Positions 44,226-53,151 of a stretch of DNA of 64,000 bases are shown here, piece by piece. The number at the start of each line of letters is the position of its first letter. The stretch's first letter is position 1. The notes beneath the pieces are model-generated. The model saw nothing but the letters and a program-made list of their open reading frames with translations. It was not told the origin of the DNA and did no database searches. The DNA comes from Neisseriaceae bacterium HSC-16F19 (GTDB lineage: Bacteria; Pseudomonadota; Gammaproteobacteria; Burkholderiales; Neisseriaceae). Location of the stretch: the NCBI RefSeq assembly GCF_024171525.1, contig NZ_JALJZY010000008.1, positions 56,782-120,781 on the forward strand, written 5' to 3'. The translations under genes and the position numbers were made by a program.

Positions 44226-45020
44226 TTATACACATTCCGTATCGTTATCGATGAATACGGTATGTGCACCGGCGGCCAGCCACCGTGGTATATACAGACG
44301 GGCACTGTCCGCATGGGCGGCCACCACCAGCGGGCGGGCGACGCCGTGCTCTAACAAGGCCAAGGCGGTTTGGGCGGCGGTTTCGTCGCGCACCGGCCAC
44401 ACCCACACATCGGCGTCTTGGGCGGCGGCGCTGTTCACGGCGTCTGCCGTGTCCAGTATCAGCCACAGGCTGTCGCAGTGCGGGCGCTGTGTTAAGGCCG
44501 TCCATTCTGCCATATTTAATAACATACCTTCACAGTCTGCGGCGCCGCGGGCATAAGGCAGGATGCGCCAGCCGGGGGCGCTGAGGCCGTGTTGGAGGCT
44601 GCCTGAAAGCCGGGTCGGCACCGCCAGGGCTTTGAGCAGGGCGGTATTGGCGGGCAGCATGGGGGATACGGTGTAGTCGCCGGGGTGCTGCCAAGCCCAG
44701 GCTTGGCCTTCTTTGGCTTGCACATCACCGTGCCAGTCGGCAGCGGCGATGCGGAAAAAGCGCAGCCGCACATGGGCGTGTTCGTAATGGTGGTGCGCGG
44801 TCAGCCACGGCGTGGCACGGGTCACGCTAATGCCCAGTTCTTCGGCCAATTCGCGTTGCAGTGCCGCCACCTCGCCCTCGCCGGGCTCCACCTTGCCGCC
44901 GGCAAATTCCCAATATCCGGCATAGGGCTTGCCCTCGGGGCGGGAACTGAGCAGAAACTGGCCTTTATCGTTGTAAAGCACCGCGGCCACCACCGGAATC
45001 AAGGGGCGTTCGTTACTCAT
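44226..45020 (-). CDS. mutT: Nudix hydrolase MutT with C-terminal extension
   Basis: 264 residues, twice the size of E. coli MutT. The Nudix box is complete: GGKVEPGEGEVAALQRELAEEL (about residues 38-59, G-x5-E-x7-R-E-x2-E-E-x2-x-E pattern). It hydrolyses 8-oxo-dGTP and related nucleotides. The C-terminal 130 residues resemble a thiamine-phosphate-synthase-like barrel seen in long neisserial MutT proteins; its role is unknown. ATG overlaps the acpS stop by four bases, so they are coupled. Confidence 0.88.
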   Translation of the reverse strand: MSNERPLIPVVAAVLYNDKGQFLLSSRPEGKPYAGYWEFAGGKVEPGEGEVAALQRELAEELGISVTRATPWLTAHHHYEHAHVRLRFFRIAAADWHGDVQAKEGQAWAWQHPGDYTVSPMLPANTALLKALAVPTRLSGSLQHGLSAPGWRILPYARGAADCEGMLLNMAEWTALTQRPHCDSLWLILDTADAVNSAAAQDADVWVWPVRDETAAQTALALLEHGVARPLVVAAHADSARLYIPRWLAAGAHTVFIDNDTECV

Positions 45021-45397
45021 GCGTATTCCGCCACCACAAAGGCCAGTACCTGGTCGGCCTCGTCGCTGAGGCTTAAATGGATGCGGCCTATGCCCTGTTC
45101 GGCCAGCCAAGCCTGCAAAGGCGGCTCGCAAATAAATTCCGGTTTGCCCAAGCCATCGTGGCCGACACCGATGTGGCGCAAACTCACGGGCATGCGCAAG
45201 CCGGTACCGACGGCCTTGGCAAAGGCTTCTTTGGCGGCAAAACGTTTGGCGAGAAAATTCTCCGGCTTGCCCGCCTGCGGAAATTCCAGCCATTCCACCG
45301 GGCTTAACAGGCGGTGGGCAAACTGGCTGCCGTATTTTTTGTGCAGCCGGGCAATGCGGCTGAGCGCCACCATATCGGTACCGATGCCGTAAATCAT
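45017..45397 (-). CDS. acpS: Holo-[acyl-carrier-protein] synthase
   Basis: 126 residues; transfers 4'-phosphopantetheine from CoA to the serine of acyl carrier proteins. Signatures IYGIGTDMVALSRI at the N-terminus (Asp ligand) and FLAKRFAAKEAFAKAVG near residue 48. It is downstream of pdxJ and the APE operon; the APE carrier proteins ApeE/ApeF need such an enzyme and this is the only candidate in the window. Confidence 0.95.
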   Translation of the reverse strand: MIYGIGTDMVALSRIARLHKKYGSQFAHRLLSPVEWLEFPQAGKPENFLAKRFAAKEAFAKAVGTGLRMPVSLRHIGVGHDGLGKPEFICEPPLQAWLAEQGIGRIHLSLSDEADQVLAFVVAEYA

Positions 45398-45546
45398 GTG
45401 TTTCCTTTTTAATGTGAATTTTCAGGCAGCCTTGACGGGCGTATTTGGTGTTTGTTTTAAAATCAGAAACCGATGTTTCATGGACAAGGCTGCCTGAAAG
45501 CACAAAGCTGGTGTCACTTTGTATTCCAGTTGCCCAACGTTTTTAC

Positions 45547-45845
45547 TTTTGCGCTTCATGGCCGTCCCACGGGGATTCCCTGCGGTCACGTGGATGTATT
45601 CTTTGCGCCGCCAAAGAAAAGAAGGCAAAAGAAAGGCGGCCGCGGTTGCAGGTTTGCTGCGCAAACTTCCCTCACTGCACACGGTTTTTCGGGCGGGCAA
45701 CAACTCGCAGCTGCGCTGCTCAAACAGATTTGCCCTTGCTCCCCGAAAAACCGCGCTCCGTTCGGCTGCGCCAGCGGATTATGGCCGTAGCCGTGAACGT
45801 GCTTGGATTAAAGTATGGGTCCTTATGCCGAATAAAAGCCAAATT
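45547..45845 (+). repeat. Dispersed ~290-base repeat, copy A
   Basis: The block including TCTTTGCGCCGCCAAAGAAA, GGCGGCCGCGGTTGCAGGTT and CGCGCTCCGTTCGGCTGCGC matches, with scattered differences, the reverse complement of 52710-52995. It lies in the 507-base gap between pdxJ and acpS, which otherwise holds only DUS and DUS-like words near 45420, 45490 and 45847. Open frames across it do not look like a protein gene. Confidence 0.85.
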
Positions 45846-45904
45846 TTTCAGGTAGCCCAAAGTCTTTCACGGAAGCGGGAATACATTTGTCTTTACCCGT
45901 TATA

Positions 45905-46636
45905 TCAATACGGCAGGCTGCGGGCGCGGAACATGGCTTCTTTCATCTGGCGGATGGCCTCCGGCAGGCCGACAAACAGCGCTTGGGCAATCAGGGAGTG
46001 GCCGATATTGAGTTCGTGTATCGCCAGTATCTGCGCAATCGGGGTGACGTTGTGGATGGTCAGCCCGTGTCCGGCATTCACCACCAGTCCCAATTCGCTG
46101 CCGAAATGGGCGCCGTCTTCAATGCGTGCGCGCTGCTGTTCGCGCGCTTCGCGGTTTGCGGCGTCGGCATAGGCGCCGGTGTGCAGCTCGATCACCGGTG
46201 CGCCCACATCGCGGGCGGCCTGAATTTGCGCTTCTTCGGCATCGATAAACAGCGATACGCGGATGCCGGCGCGGGTGAGGGTATCGGTAAAACGCGCCAC
46301 TTTGTCCTGCTGCGCCAGCACGTCCAAGCCGCCTTCGGTGGTGACTTCTTCGCGCCGCTCCGGCACCAGGCACACATCGTGGGGCATGACTTTCAAAGCG
46401 TTTTCCAGCATTTCTTCGGTGAGCGCCATTTCCAGATTCATGCGCGTGCGGATGGCGGCACGGATGGCGAATACGTCGGCGTCTTTGATGTGGCGGCGGT
46501 CTTCGCGCAAATGCAGGGTGATGAGGTCGGCGCCGTGGGTTTCCGCCAGCAGGGCGGCTTCCAGCGGGCTGGGGTAAATGGTGCCGCGCGCATTGCGCAC
46601 GGTGGCAACGTGGTCGATATTGATGCCGAGCAGCAT
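45905..46636 (-). CDS. pdxJ: Pyridoxine 5'-phosphate synthase
   Basis: 243 residues; final ring-closing step of DXP-dependent vitamin B6 synthesis. Starts MLLGINIDHVATVRNARGT with the family's NxDH segment; TLHLREDRRHI, LEMA and GAPVIELHTGAYAD follow. ATG 46636 has an AAGGAG site close by; the longer frame to 46864 overlaps apeO. Only 17 bases separate it from the apeO stop, so it can be read from the APE operon. Confidence 0.95.
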   Translation of the reverse strand: MLLGINIDHVATVRNARGTIYPSPLEAALLAETHGADLITLHLREDRRHIKDADVFAIRAAIRTRMNLEMALTEEMLENALKVMPHDVCLVPERREEVTTEGGLDVLAQQDKVARFTDTLTRAGIRVSLFIDAEEAQIQAARDVGAPVIELHTGAYADAANREAREQQRARIEDGAHFGSELGLVVNAGHGLTIHNVTPIAQILAIHELNIGHSLIAQALFVGLPEAIRQMKEAMFRARSLPY

Positions 46637-46653
46637 AAGGAGCTCCTGAAGAA

Positions 46654-47877
46654 TTAAAGGGTGGCGGCGGCTTCGCCGATGACCAGCACGGCATTGCTGC
46701 CGCCGAAGGCGAAGGAGGCGCTGGCGCCGATGCGGCGGCCTGCGGGCCAGCGGCTGTGTGCGTCGGTCAGTGCAATCGGCGGCAGTTCCGGGTCGCGTTC
46801 GCCGTCCCAGGCTTGCGGCGGCAGGCGGCCATCCGGATTGTGGCGGCGGCTGACAAAGCCCCACAGCAGCGCCGCTTCCACCGCACCGGCGGCGCCGAGG
46901 GTGTGGCCGGTAAAGGGTTTGGTGGAGGTGCAGGGGGTGGCGGTGCCGAATACTTCCGCCACGGCGCGGCTCTCCATGCTGTCGTTGTGGCGGGTGCCGG
47001 TGCCGTGCAGATTGATCCAGCCGATGTCGGCGGCCGCGGTGCGGGCGTGGGCTAGGGCGGCGGCAAAAGCCTGTGCCGCACCGGCGCCGTCGGGGCGCGG
47101 CGAGGACATGTGGTAGGCGTCGCTGCTGGCACCGTAGCCGAGCAGGGGCAGGGCGTCGGGGTCGAAACCGGCATCGCGGGTGAGGATAAAGGCGGCGGCG
47201 CCTTCACCGATATTGATGCCGTCGCGGCGGGCGGAAAACGGGTTGGCCAGGCTGCCTGAAAGCACTTCCAGCGAGGCAAAGCCGTTGACGGTGAGCGGCG
47301 AGAGTGTGTCTACGCCGCCGCAAATCACGGCATCGCACAGACCGGCGTGCAGCAGGCGGGCGGCGCTGATGAGCGCGCGCGCGCCGGAGGTGCAGGCGGT
47401 GGAAATGCCGTAGCAGGGGCCGCTCAGATTGTAGGCGGCGGCCACAAACTCCGCCGGAGCGCCCATGATTTGCTGTGCCTGCAAAAACGGTGCGCCGCCG
47501 TCCCAAGTGCCGCCTTGGGCGACTTGGGCAAACAGGGGGATGTTTTCGTCGGCACCGCTGGTGGACGTGCCCATGACCACGCCGATGCGGTCTGCGCCGT
47601 AGCGGGCTTTGGCCGCCGTGATCGCATCTTCGATTTGCGCCAGTGCGTGCCACAGCAGGCGGTTGTTGCGGCTGTGGTGTTCGGCGGGCAGGCTGCCTGA
47701 AAACGGGCGCAGCTCTTCGTGCACCGCACCGAAGGCGTGGTTTTTGCCGGGCACGGCGGTGTTGTTAAACACCAGCGGGCTGGGCGTGCCGTTCAAAAGG
47801 GCGTCGATATGGGTTTGCAAGCCGCTGCCCAGGGCGCTGGTGACGGCGGGCGTGCTTAAAAACAGGGCATCGCGCAT
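46654..47877 (-). CDS. apeO: Aryl polyene beta-ketoacyl-ACP synthase (ApeO-like)
   Basis: 407-residue ketosynthase of the FabF type. Catalytic triad visible: Cys in YGISTACTSGARA near residue 162, His in LHGTGTRHND near 293 and His in FTGHTLGAAGAVEA near 328. It extends the polyene by decarboxylative condensation. Starts six bases after the apeN stop. Last APE gene on this strand. Confidence 0.9.
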   Translation of the reverse strand: MRDALFLSTPAVTSALGSGLQTHIDALLNGTPSPLVFNNTAVPGKNHAFGAVHEELRPFSGSLPAEHHSRNNRLLWHALAQIEDAITAAKARYGADRIGVVMGTSTSGADENIPLFAQVAQGGTWDGGAPFLQAQQIMGAPAEFVAAAYNLSGPCYGISTACTSGARALISAARLLHAGLCDAVICGGVDTLSPLTVNGFASLEVLSGSLANPFSARRDGINIGEGAAAFILTRDAGFDPDALPLLGYGASSDAYHMSSPRPDGAGAAQAFAAALAHARTAAADIGWINLHGTGTRHNDSMESRAVAEVFGTATPCTSTKPFTGHTLGAAGAVEAALLWGFVSRRHNPDGRLPPQAWDGERDPELPPIALTDAHSRWPAGRRIGASASFAFGGSNAVLVIGEAAATL

Positions 47878-47883
47878 GGTGTA

Positions 47884-48390
47884 TCAATCCTGAAGGGGCG
47901 ACAGTTGCCATTGGCTGCCGTCGGGGAAGGTGAGGCGGTGGCCGTTGTCTTTGTTTTGCCAGCGCCACAGCTCTTGCCGGCCTTGGCTGAAGCGGCCGCC
48001 GTGCTCGTCGGCTTGGTAATCCAGTTGCGGATACACGGCGGCGGGGTCGGCACTCATCAGCGGCAGGACGGCGGCAAACACGCGCCGCGCGGCGGCATTG
48101 GGCGGAATAAAGCCGTCGTTTTTCCAGCCTTGCGGCAGATGCAGGCGCTGGCGGGAAACGGGCGCACCCAAGGGGTCGGTCTGCACAAAGCGCAGGCCGC
48201 CGTTCTCGGCGGCGACGGTGAGCAGGGTGGCGCGCACGGGCGCTCCGGCGGCATCGTATTGGGTCAGCTGGTACCACGGGGCGGCGGCGGTGTTTTCAGG
48301 CAGCCGGTGCGGCAGCGGCAGGCTGCCTGAAGCGCAGGCGGCGAGTAAAACGGTTGCAGCTGTGAGTGCGGCGGTGCGTATCAGGCGCAT
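47884..48390 (-). CDS. apeN: DUF3261-type lipoprotein of the APE cluster (ApeN-like)
   Basis: 168 residues with a signal peptide and lipobox LLAAC at about residues 15-19 (MRLIRTAALTAATVLLAACA). The mature part is beta-rich (WYQLTQYDAAG, FVQTDPLGAPVSRQRLHL, WQLSPLQD), typical of the outer-membrane lipoprotein next to the LolA-like protein in APE clusters. Probably acts in placing the pigment in the outer membrane. Overlaps the flavoprotein stop by ten bases. Confidence 0.82.
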   Translation of the reverse strand: MRLIRTAALTAATVLLAACASGSLPLPHRLPENTAAAPWYQLTQYDAAGAPVRATLLTVAAENGGLRFVQTDPLGAPVSRQRLHLPQGWKNDGFIPPNAAARRVFAAVLPLMSADPAAVYPQLDYQADEHGGRFSQGRQELWRWQNKDNGHRLTFPDGSQWQLSPLQD

Positions 48391-49619
48391 GTGGCCGGTC
48401 CTACCAGTTCCGCCAGCGCGGCCAGACGGCGCTCGGCTTTGTCCACATAGGGGTTGTTGCTGTCCCAGGCGTAACCGGCGAGGATGGACGACAGCATGCG
48501 GCTGATGTCCGGATTGCGGTTTTCGGCGTAAATCACGTCTTGGAAACGGCCGTCGTACCAGCCGTTGACATAGGTGCGGAAGGTGTTGACCCCCAGCATC
48601 AGCGGCTCGGCAAATTCGCCCTGCCAGTCGGCCTCTTTGCCTTTGAATTGTTTGTCCAAAAGTTCGGCGGCCAGTTTGGCCGAGTGCATGGCAATGGTGA
48701 CGCCGGAGGAAAACACCGGGTCGAGAAATTCGGCGGCATTGCCCAAGAGGGCGAAATGGCGGCCGTAAAGGCTTTTCACATTGGCCGAATAGCCCTGGAT
48801 GCTGCGGAAGGGGAAACCGTTGTCCCACACCGCCTTATCCAGAATTTCCGCCAGCATGGGGCATTCGTACACCCATTTTTTGAGCACGGTTTCGCTGTCC
48901 CCGGCCAAGTCTTCGGCCAGGCCGACCACGCCGATGGAGCAGCGGTTGTCACCGAAGGGGATGGTCCAGAACCACACATTGCGCTGCACGGGGTGGGTGG
49001 TGATGAGGATTTTGTTGCGGTCGAATTTGGGGCTGGTGATGTTGTCGTCAATGTGGGTGAAATGCGCCATGCGCACCGGCAGCGAAGACGGGGTTTCCAA
49101 ATCCAACAGCCGCGGCAGTACGCGGCCATAGCCGCTGGCATCGAGCACGAAACGGGCTTCCAGCGTGTATTGTCTGCCCTCGTCGGTTTCCACGCTCAGG
49201 CGCGCACTATCGCCGCTGTTGTCAAAGGCGGTGACGCCGTGGCCGAAACGCACTTCCACGCCCTGTTTGGCCGCTTCTTGGATGAGGATATGGTCGAAAA
49301 CGTCGCGGCGCACCTGATAGGTGGTGCCGGGGCCGGGGCTGAATTTGTCGGTGAAATCGAAATAAGTGTAGCGGCTGCCCCAAGTAAAGGCGGCGCCGTT
49401 TTTAAACTGAAAACGCGGCTCGGCCTTGAGTGCCTCGGTAAAACCGGCTTCTTCCAGCATTTCCATGCAGTGCGGCAGCAGGCTCTCGCCGATAACAAAG
49501 CGCGGGAAATGCTGCTTTTCCAGCACGCACACACGCCAGCCACGGCGTTGCAGCAGGGCGGAAACCACGGAACCGGCCGGGCCGGCACCAATCACGGCAA
49601 CATCATACTGATGACTCAT
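48381..49619 (-). CDS. FAD-dependent halogenase-like oxidoreductase
   Basis: 412 residues. GxGxxG Rossmann motif in VAVIGAGPAGSVVS (7-20), GESLLP (44-49), Lys in FKNGAAFTWG (72-81) and WFWTIP at 216-221, which fits the W-x-W-x-I-P motif of flavin-dependent halogenases; GNAAEFLDPVFSSGV near 300 is the second FAD segment. It could halogenate the aryl head group (as proposed for xanthomonadin-type pigments) or act as a desaturase/hydroxylase. Start MSHQYDVAVIG at 49619. Lies between the MMPL exporter and the lipoprotein. Confidence 0.8.
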   Translation of the reverse strand: MSHQYDVAVIGAGPAGSVVSALLQRRGWRVCVLEKQHFPRFVIGESLLPHCMEMLEEAGFTEALKAEPRFQFKNGAAFTWGSRYTYFDFTDKFSPGPGTTYQVRRDVFDHILIQEAAKQGVEVRFGHGVTAFDNSGDSARLSVETDEGRQYTLEARFVLDASGYGRVLPRLLDLETPSSLPVRMAHFTHIDDNITSPKFDRNKILITTHPVQRNVWFWTIPFGDNRCSIGVVGLAEDLAGDSETVLKKWVYECPMLAEILDKAVWDNGFPFRSIQGYSANVKSLYGRHFALLGNAAEFLDPVFSSGVTIAMHSAKLAAELLDKQFKGKEADWQGEFAEPLMLGVNTFRTYVNGWYDGRFQDVIYAENRNPDISRMLSSILAGYAWDSNNPYVDKAERRLAALAELVGPATCA

Positions 49620-49672
49620 CTTTGAATTCTTCCTATAAAAACCGCAGTACAGGGCGCACAAACACGCGCATT

Positions 49673-51991
49673 TTACGCTTCCAAAAGCCGGGCAGCCAGC
49701 CACAGATTAAACACCACGCCCAAAGTCACGCTCAGGCCGAAGGCGGCCACTGCCGGGGTGCTGCTCAAGCCGAGCAGAGCAAAGGAAATGCCGGTGGTGA
49801 GCGCCGCCAGCAGCATGCCGCCCAAACGTGCTTCGGGGGAATGGCGGGCGGTGCGCGCATACACGGCGTAATCCACGCCGATGGCGGAGGCGAGCAGCAG
49901 GCCGAAGAGGGCAAACAGGCTTAACGGCAGACCCAGCCAGCCCAGCACCGCCGCCGTGGCCAGCGCCGCGGTCAGCGGTACGGCGAGGATGCGGCTGCCG
50001 GTTTTGAGGCCGAACAGCCGCCACAGCAGCAGCCAGGCGAGTACAAATGAGGCCAGTTTCAACCATGCGGCCTGGTTGCGGGTGGCTTCAAACAGGCTGT
50101 TGAGGCGGCCGCGCTGGTCCACCCAGTGCACACCGGGCAGACCGCTGAGCGCAGCTTGTGCCGCTGCGGCATCGCGCAAACCGTGCAGGCGCACCACGGC
50201 GGCAAAACGGCCGGGCACGGCTTCTCCCAGATAGGCGGGCTGCCAGGCTTCGGCCAAGGCGGTATCCAGCGCGGTGGCGATGCCGACATCGGGCGCGTCG
50301 GCGGCCTGCAACAGCGCCGCGCGGATGGTGTGGTCGGGCACGCCCAAATCGCGCAGCGGCTGCCAGTGTGCGGGCTGGGCGGCCAAATCGCGCAGGGTTT
50401 GGCGCAAGGCGGCTTGTTGTCCGGCATCGGCCAGCCATTGGTCCAGACCTTGGATGCCGTCGAGCGAACCTTGAGCCTGCAAGGGTGCCAGCGCTTGGCG
50501 CACGCGGCGGCTTTGCGCCAGCAGGGCATCGCTGTTGTCGGCTTCCACCAGCACAAACCGGCCGCTGAAATCACTGCCGCTGATGCGGCCGATTTGCTCC
50601 ACTTCGGCCAAGAGTTGCGGCGGCATGGCCACCCATTGGCGGATGTCGTCGCGCCCGTCGGTGCGCCACAGGCCGAAGCCAAGCAACAGCAGGGCGGCCG
50701 CCGCAAACACGGGATGCCGGATATAGGCTTGCAGGCTGCCTGAAACACGGTAGAGCGCGGCGGTCAGCGCAGCAAAACCGTGGGCGCGGTTGCGGTAGCG
50801 CGCAAACAGCGGCGGCAGCCACAACAGCGTGGCGCCAAAAGCGCCGATGAGGGCGGCGGCGGAAAACACCGCCGTCTGCCGCAGCACCGGCAGCGGCGTA
50901 AACCACAGCAGCACATAGCCCAGCACGGTGATGGTGAGGCTGATGACAAAAGTGGGGCGCACATGGCGCATGGCCTCTTGCGCCTGCCAGCCGTGGCCGT
51001 CACGCGCGGCAAAGGCGGAGGGTGCGAGCCAGTGCAGCGGAAAATCCACCAGCATGCCCACCAGACTGGTGCCGATGACCAGGGTGAGCACATGGATTTC
51101 GCCGAAGACCCAAAGGCCGGCGGCCACCCCGCTGAGCATGCCCGCCGCTAACGGCAGTGCTAAAACGAACACGCGCGGGCTGCGGAATGCCCACAGCAAC
51201 AGGGCAAAGGTGAGGCTCAAGCCGGTAAGGCTCATCAGGCGGCTTTCGCGCTCGGCTTCGGCCTTGGCGGTGGCGGCAAACAGCGCGCCGCCCGCCTGCA
51301 ATACCGTGGCGCCTTGCGCTTCCGCCAAGGCACGGCTGTGCTGCATCAAGGGCAGCAGCGCGGTAGGACTGGCGGTCAGGGTTTGGCCTTGGGGCAGACG
51401 GCCGCGCAGCCATACCCAGGTGAGGCCGTCTTCGGTTTCGGTATAGAGCATGCCGTTGTCCGGCTGCCATTGCAGGGTGCTGTGGGATTGCAATTGCTCG
51501 GTGACGAAGCGACCGAAGCCGAGCCAGTCCTGCTCCGGCGGCAGCGGCGAGGCGGCGGCAAAGGGATTGGCCCAGTCTTCGGCCAGAGTTTGGAAATACT
51601 GCTGCGGCTGTTCGGCCAGTTGGCTTCGTGCATGTTCCGGCAGCACCGCCTGCGCCAGCAGCGATGCTTCCCGGCGGATGTGCTCGAGGTCGGGGTCGAT
51701 GCGGCTGTCCACGGCGGCAAAGACGCCGCTTTCCTGCCAGCTGTGGGCGGCCGCTGCGGCGGCGGCAAAGGCGGTGTCGGCATCCGCCGCACCCACCAGC
51801 ATCACCACCTGGCCGTTGAGGCGCGCCTCATTGGCGGCATCGGCCTGTTGCAGCAGTACGTCCGGGCGTGTTTCCTGCGGCATCAGCGCGGTGAGGTCGG
51901 TTTGCAGCCAGCTGCCGTTGGCGAGGCGGGTGATACACCAGGCCAGCACCAGCAGCATCAACAGCGAATAAGCGTAACGGGATAAGCGCAT
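49673..51991 (-). CDS. apeM: MMPL-family RND exporter of the APE cluster (ApeM-like)
   Basis: 772 residues: two repeats, each one transmembrane helix, a large periplasmic domain and a block of five helices, twelve helices in all. Segments LLMLLVLAWCITRL (helix 1), IHVLTLVIGTSLVGMLVDFP (first block) and LLLASAIGVDYAVYART (second block, with the charged D-Y residues of proton-driven RND pumps). Likely moves the lipid-linked polyene across the inner membrane. A DUS near 50735 encodes SGSLQ between the halves. Confidence 0.9.
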   Translation of the reverse strand: MRLSRYAYSLLMLLVLAWCITRLANGSWLQTDLTALMPQETRPDVLLQQADAANEARLNGQVVMLVGAADADTAFAAAAAAAHSWQESGVFAAVDSRIDPDLEHIRREASLLAQAVLPEHARSQLAEQPQQYFQTLAEDWANPFAAASPLPPEQDWLGFGRFVTEQLQSHSTLQWQPDNGMLYTETEDGLTWVWLRGRLPQGQTLTASPTALLPLMQHSRALAEAQGATVLQAGGALFAATAKAEAERESRLMSLTGLSLTFALLLWAFRSPRVFVLALPLAAGMLSGVAAGLWVFGEIHVLTLVIGTSLVGMLVDFPLHWLAPSAFAARDGHGWQAQEAMRHVRPTFVISLTITVLGYVLLWFTPLPVLRQTAVFSAAALIGAFGATLLWLPPLFARYRNRAHGFAALTAALYRVSGSLQAYIRHPVFAAAALLLLGFGLWRTDGRDDIRQWVAMPPQLLAEVEQIGRISGSDFSGRFVLVEADNSDALLAQSRRVRQALAPLQAQGSLDGIQGLDQWLADAGQQAALRQTLRDLAAQPAHWQPLRDLGVPDHTIRAALLQAADAPDVGIATALDTALAEAWQPAYLGEAVPGRFAAVVRLHGLRDAAAAQAALSGLPGVHWVDQRGRLNSLFEATRNQAAWLKLASFVLAWLLLWRLFGLKTGSRILAVPLTAALATAAVLGWLGLPLSLFALFGLLLASAIGVDYAVYARTARHSPEARLGGMLLAALTTGISFALLGLSSTPAVAAFGLSVTLGVVFNLWLAARLLEA

Positions 51992-52061
51992 AAAACGGTT
52001 TTTCAGGCAGCCTGGGGCAAACTGTCAGTTTGTCCTAAAGCTGCCTGAATATCTGTTTGAA

Positions 52062-52652
52062 TCAATATAAAGCCTGTTTGGCAAAAGCATCCAGCGGCTG
52101 GCTGGTGCTGAGGTCTTTAAACTGAATCACGGTGCGGTCGCCCTGGCGTTCGGCCAGCTCGATGCGGCGCACCAAGCTGTCGCCCTGCAATTCGATACGA
52201 TTGAAAATTTGGCGCATGACCGCGGTTTTCGGGGTCAGCTCCAGCGTCCAGTTTTGTGCCGTACCGCGGGCTTCTAGGGTGAACTGCTGTTCCAGTCCGG
52301 CGGTATTGCCGCCCAAAAGGTCAAGAAACAACTGGATTTGGCGGTTTTGTTTGGCGGCTTTGGCATCGGCCGTCCATTGGCTGCCATTCCATTGGCGGAT
52401 GCCATCGGCACGCACGCGCAGGCGGTTTTCAAAAGGCTTGTGCATATGCCACAACAGGCCCTGCTTGGGCACCAGTACAAAACGGCCCTGGGTGGTCATG
52501 GGCTTGTCCAGCGATTTTAAAAAACGCTGCTGCGTAAACGCGCCCTGCACATGGGCGGGCTTTTGCAGGGTTTGCGTCAGCTCGGCGGCGGAGAATGCCC
52601 ATGCAAACGGGGCGGCCAAAACCAAGAGGGTACTGAATAAGATTTTTTTCAT
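52062..52652 (-). CDS. apeL: LolA-like outer-membrane carrier of the APE cluster (ApeL-like)
   Basis: 196 residues with a cleavable signal peptide (MKKILFSTLLVLAAPFAWAF) and the LolA fold: GAFTQQRFLKSLDKPMTTQG, GRFVLVPKQGLLWHMHKPF, and a C-terminal ELAERQGDRTVIQFKDL. Periplasmic carrier for a hydrophobic cargo, here presumably the pigment or its glycerolipid. It is separated from apeK by 590 bases of repeats, unlike the tight spacing elsewhere. Confidence 0.87.
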   Translation of the reverse strand: MKKILFSTLLVLAAPFAWAFSAAELTQTLQKPAHVQGAFTQQRFLKSLDKPMTTQGRFVLVPKQGLLWHMHKPFENRLRVRADGIRQWNGSQWTADAKAAKQNRQIQLFLDLLGGNTAGLEQQFTLEARGTAQNWTLELTPKTAVMRQIFNRIELQGDSLVRRIELAERQGDRTVIQFKDLSTSQPLDAFAKQALY

Positions 52653-52709
52653 TGCGTCCTTTCAGGCAGCCTGAGCTGCGAGAGTGTATGTATTTAATTT
52701 GGTTGCTTT

Positions 52710-52995
52710 AAATATTCGGGCTTCTATCCGGCGCAGGTATTCATACTTTAATCCAAGTATGTTTACGGCTACAGCCCTATCCGCTGGCGCAGCCGAACGG
52801 AGCGCGGTTTTTCGGGGAGTAAGGGCAAAGCTGTTTGAGCAGCGCAGCTGCGAGTTTTTTGCCCGCCCGAAAAAGCGTGCGCAGTGAGGGAAGTTTGCGC
52901 AGCAAACCTGCAACCGCGGCCGCCTTTCTTTTGCCTTATTTTCTTTGGCGGCGCAAAGAAAAGAAGGTGGCTGCGCGGCCACGAAGCGCAAAGTA
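52710..52995 (-). repeat. Dispersed ~290-base repeat, copy B (inverted)
   Basis: Reverse complement of the 45547-45845 block, including GCGCAGCCGAACGGAGCGCG and TTTCTTTGGCGGCGCAAAGA. With copy A it brackets apeL to pdxJ. No convincing gene in 52653-53241; the remainder is a REP-like palindrome and a Correia-like element. Confidence 0.85.
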
Positions 52996-53107
52996 GAATT
53001 TTGTGTAACTTAAAATACAAGGTGATATCAACTTGTATTTTCAGGCAGCCTTAATGGAGGTAGATACTGATGGTGGTCAGTCCTAAAGTTTCCAGAACAT
53101 TGGCAAT

Positions 53108-53132
53108 TGTTGGGTCTGGCGACCCAACCTAC
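53108..53132. repeat. Small palindrome ending in CCTAC
   Basis: TTGTTGGGTCTGGCGACCCA... followed by CCTAC at 53128-53132. A further core variant of the GTAG-headed palindrome family. Confidence 0.55.
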
Positions 53133-53151
53133 GGCTTGCGCAAAGGGTTTA

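Noticed and set aside
45519..46172. Plus-strand frame across the 45.6-kb repeat into pdxJ
   Set aside because: Repeat sequence plus antisense of pdxJ; the similar translation at the second repeat copy is due to repeat identity, not a protein family I can support.
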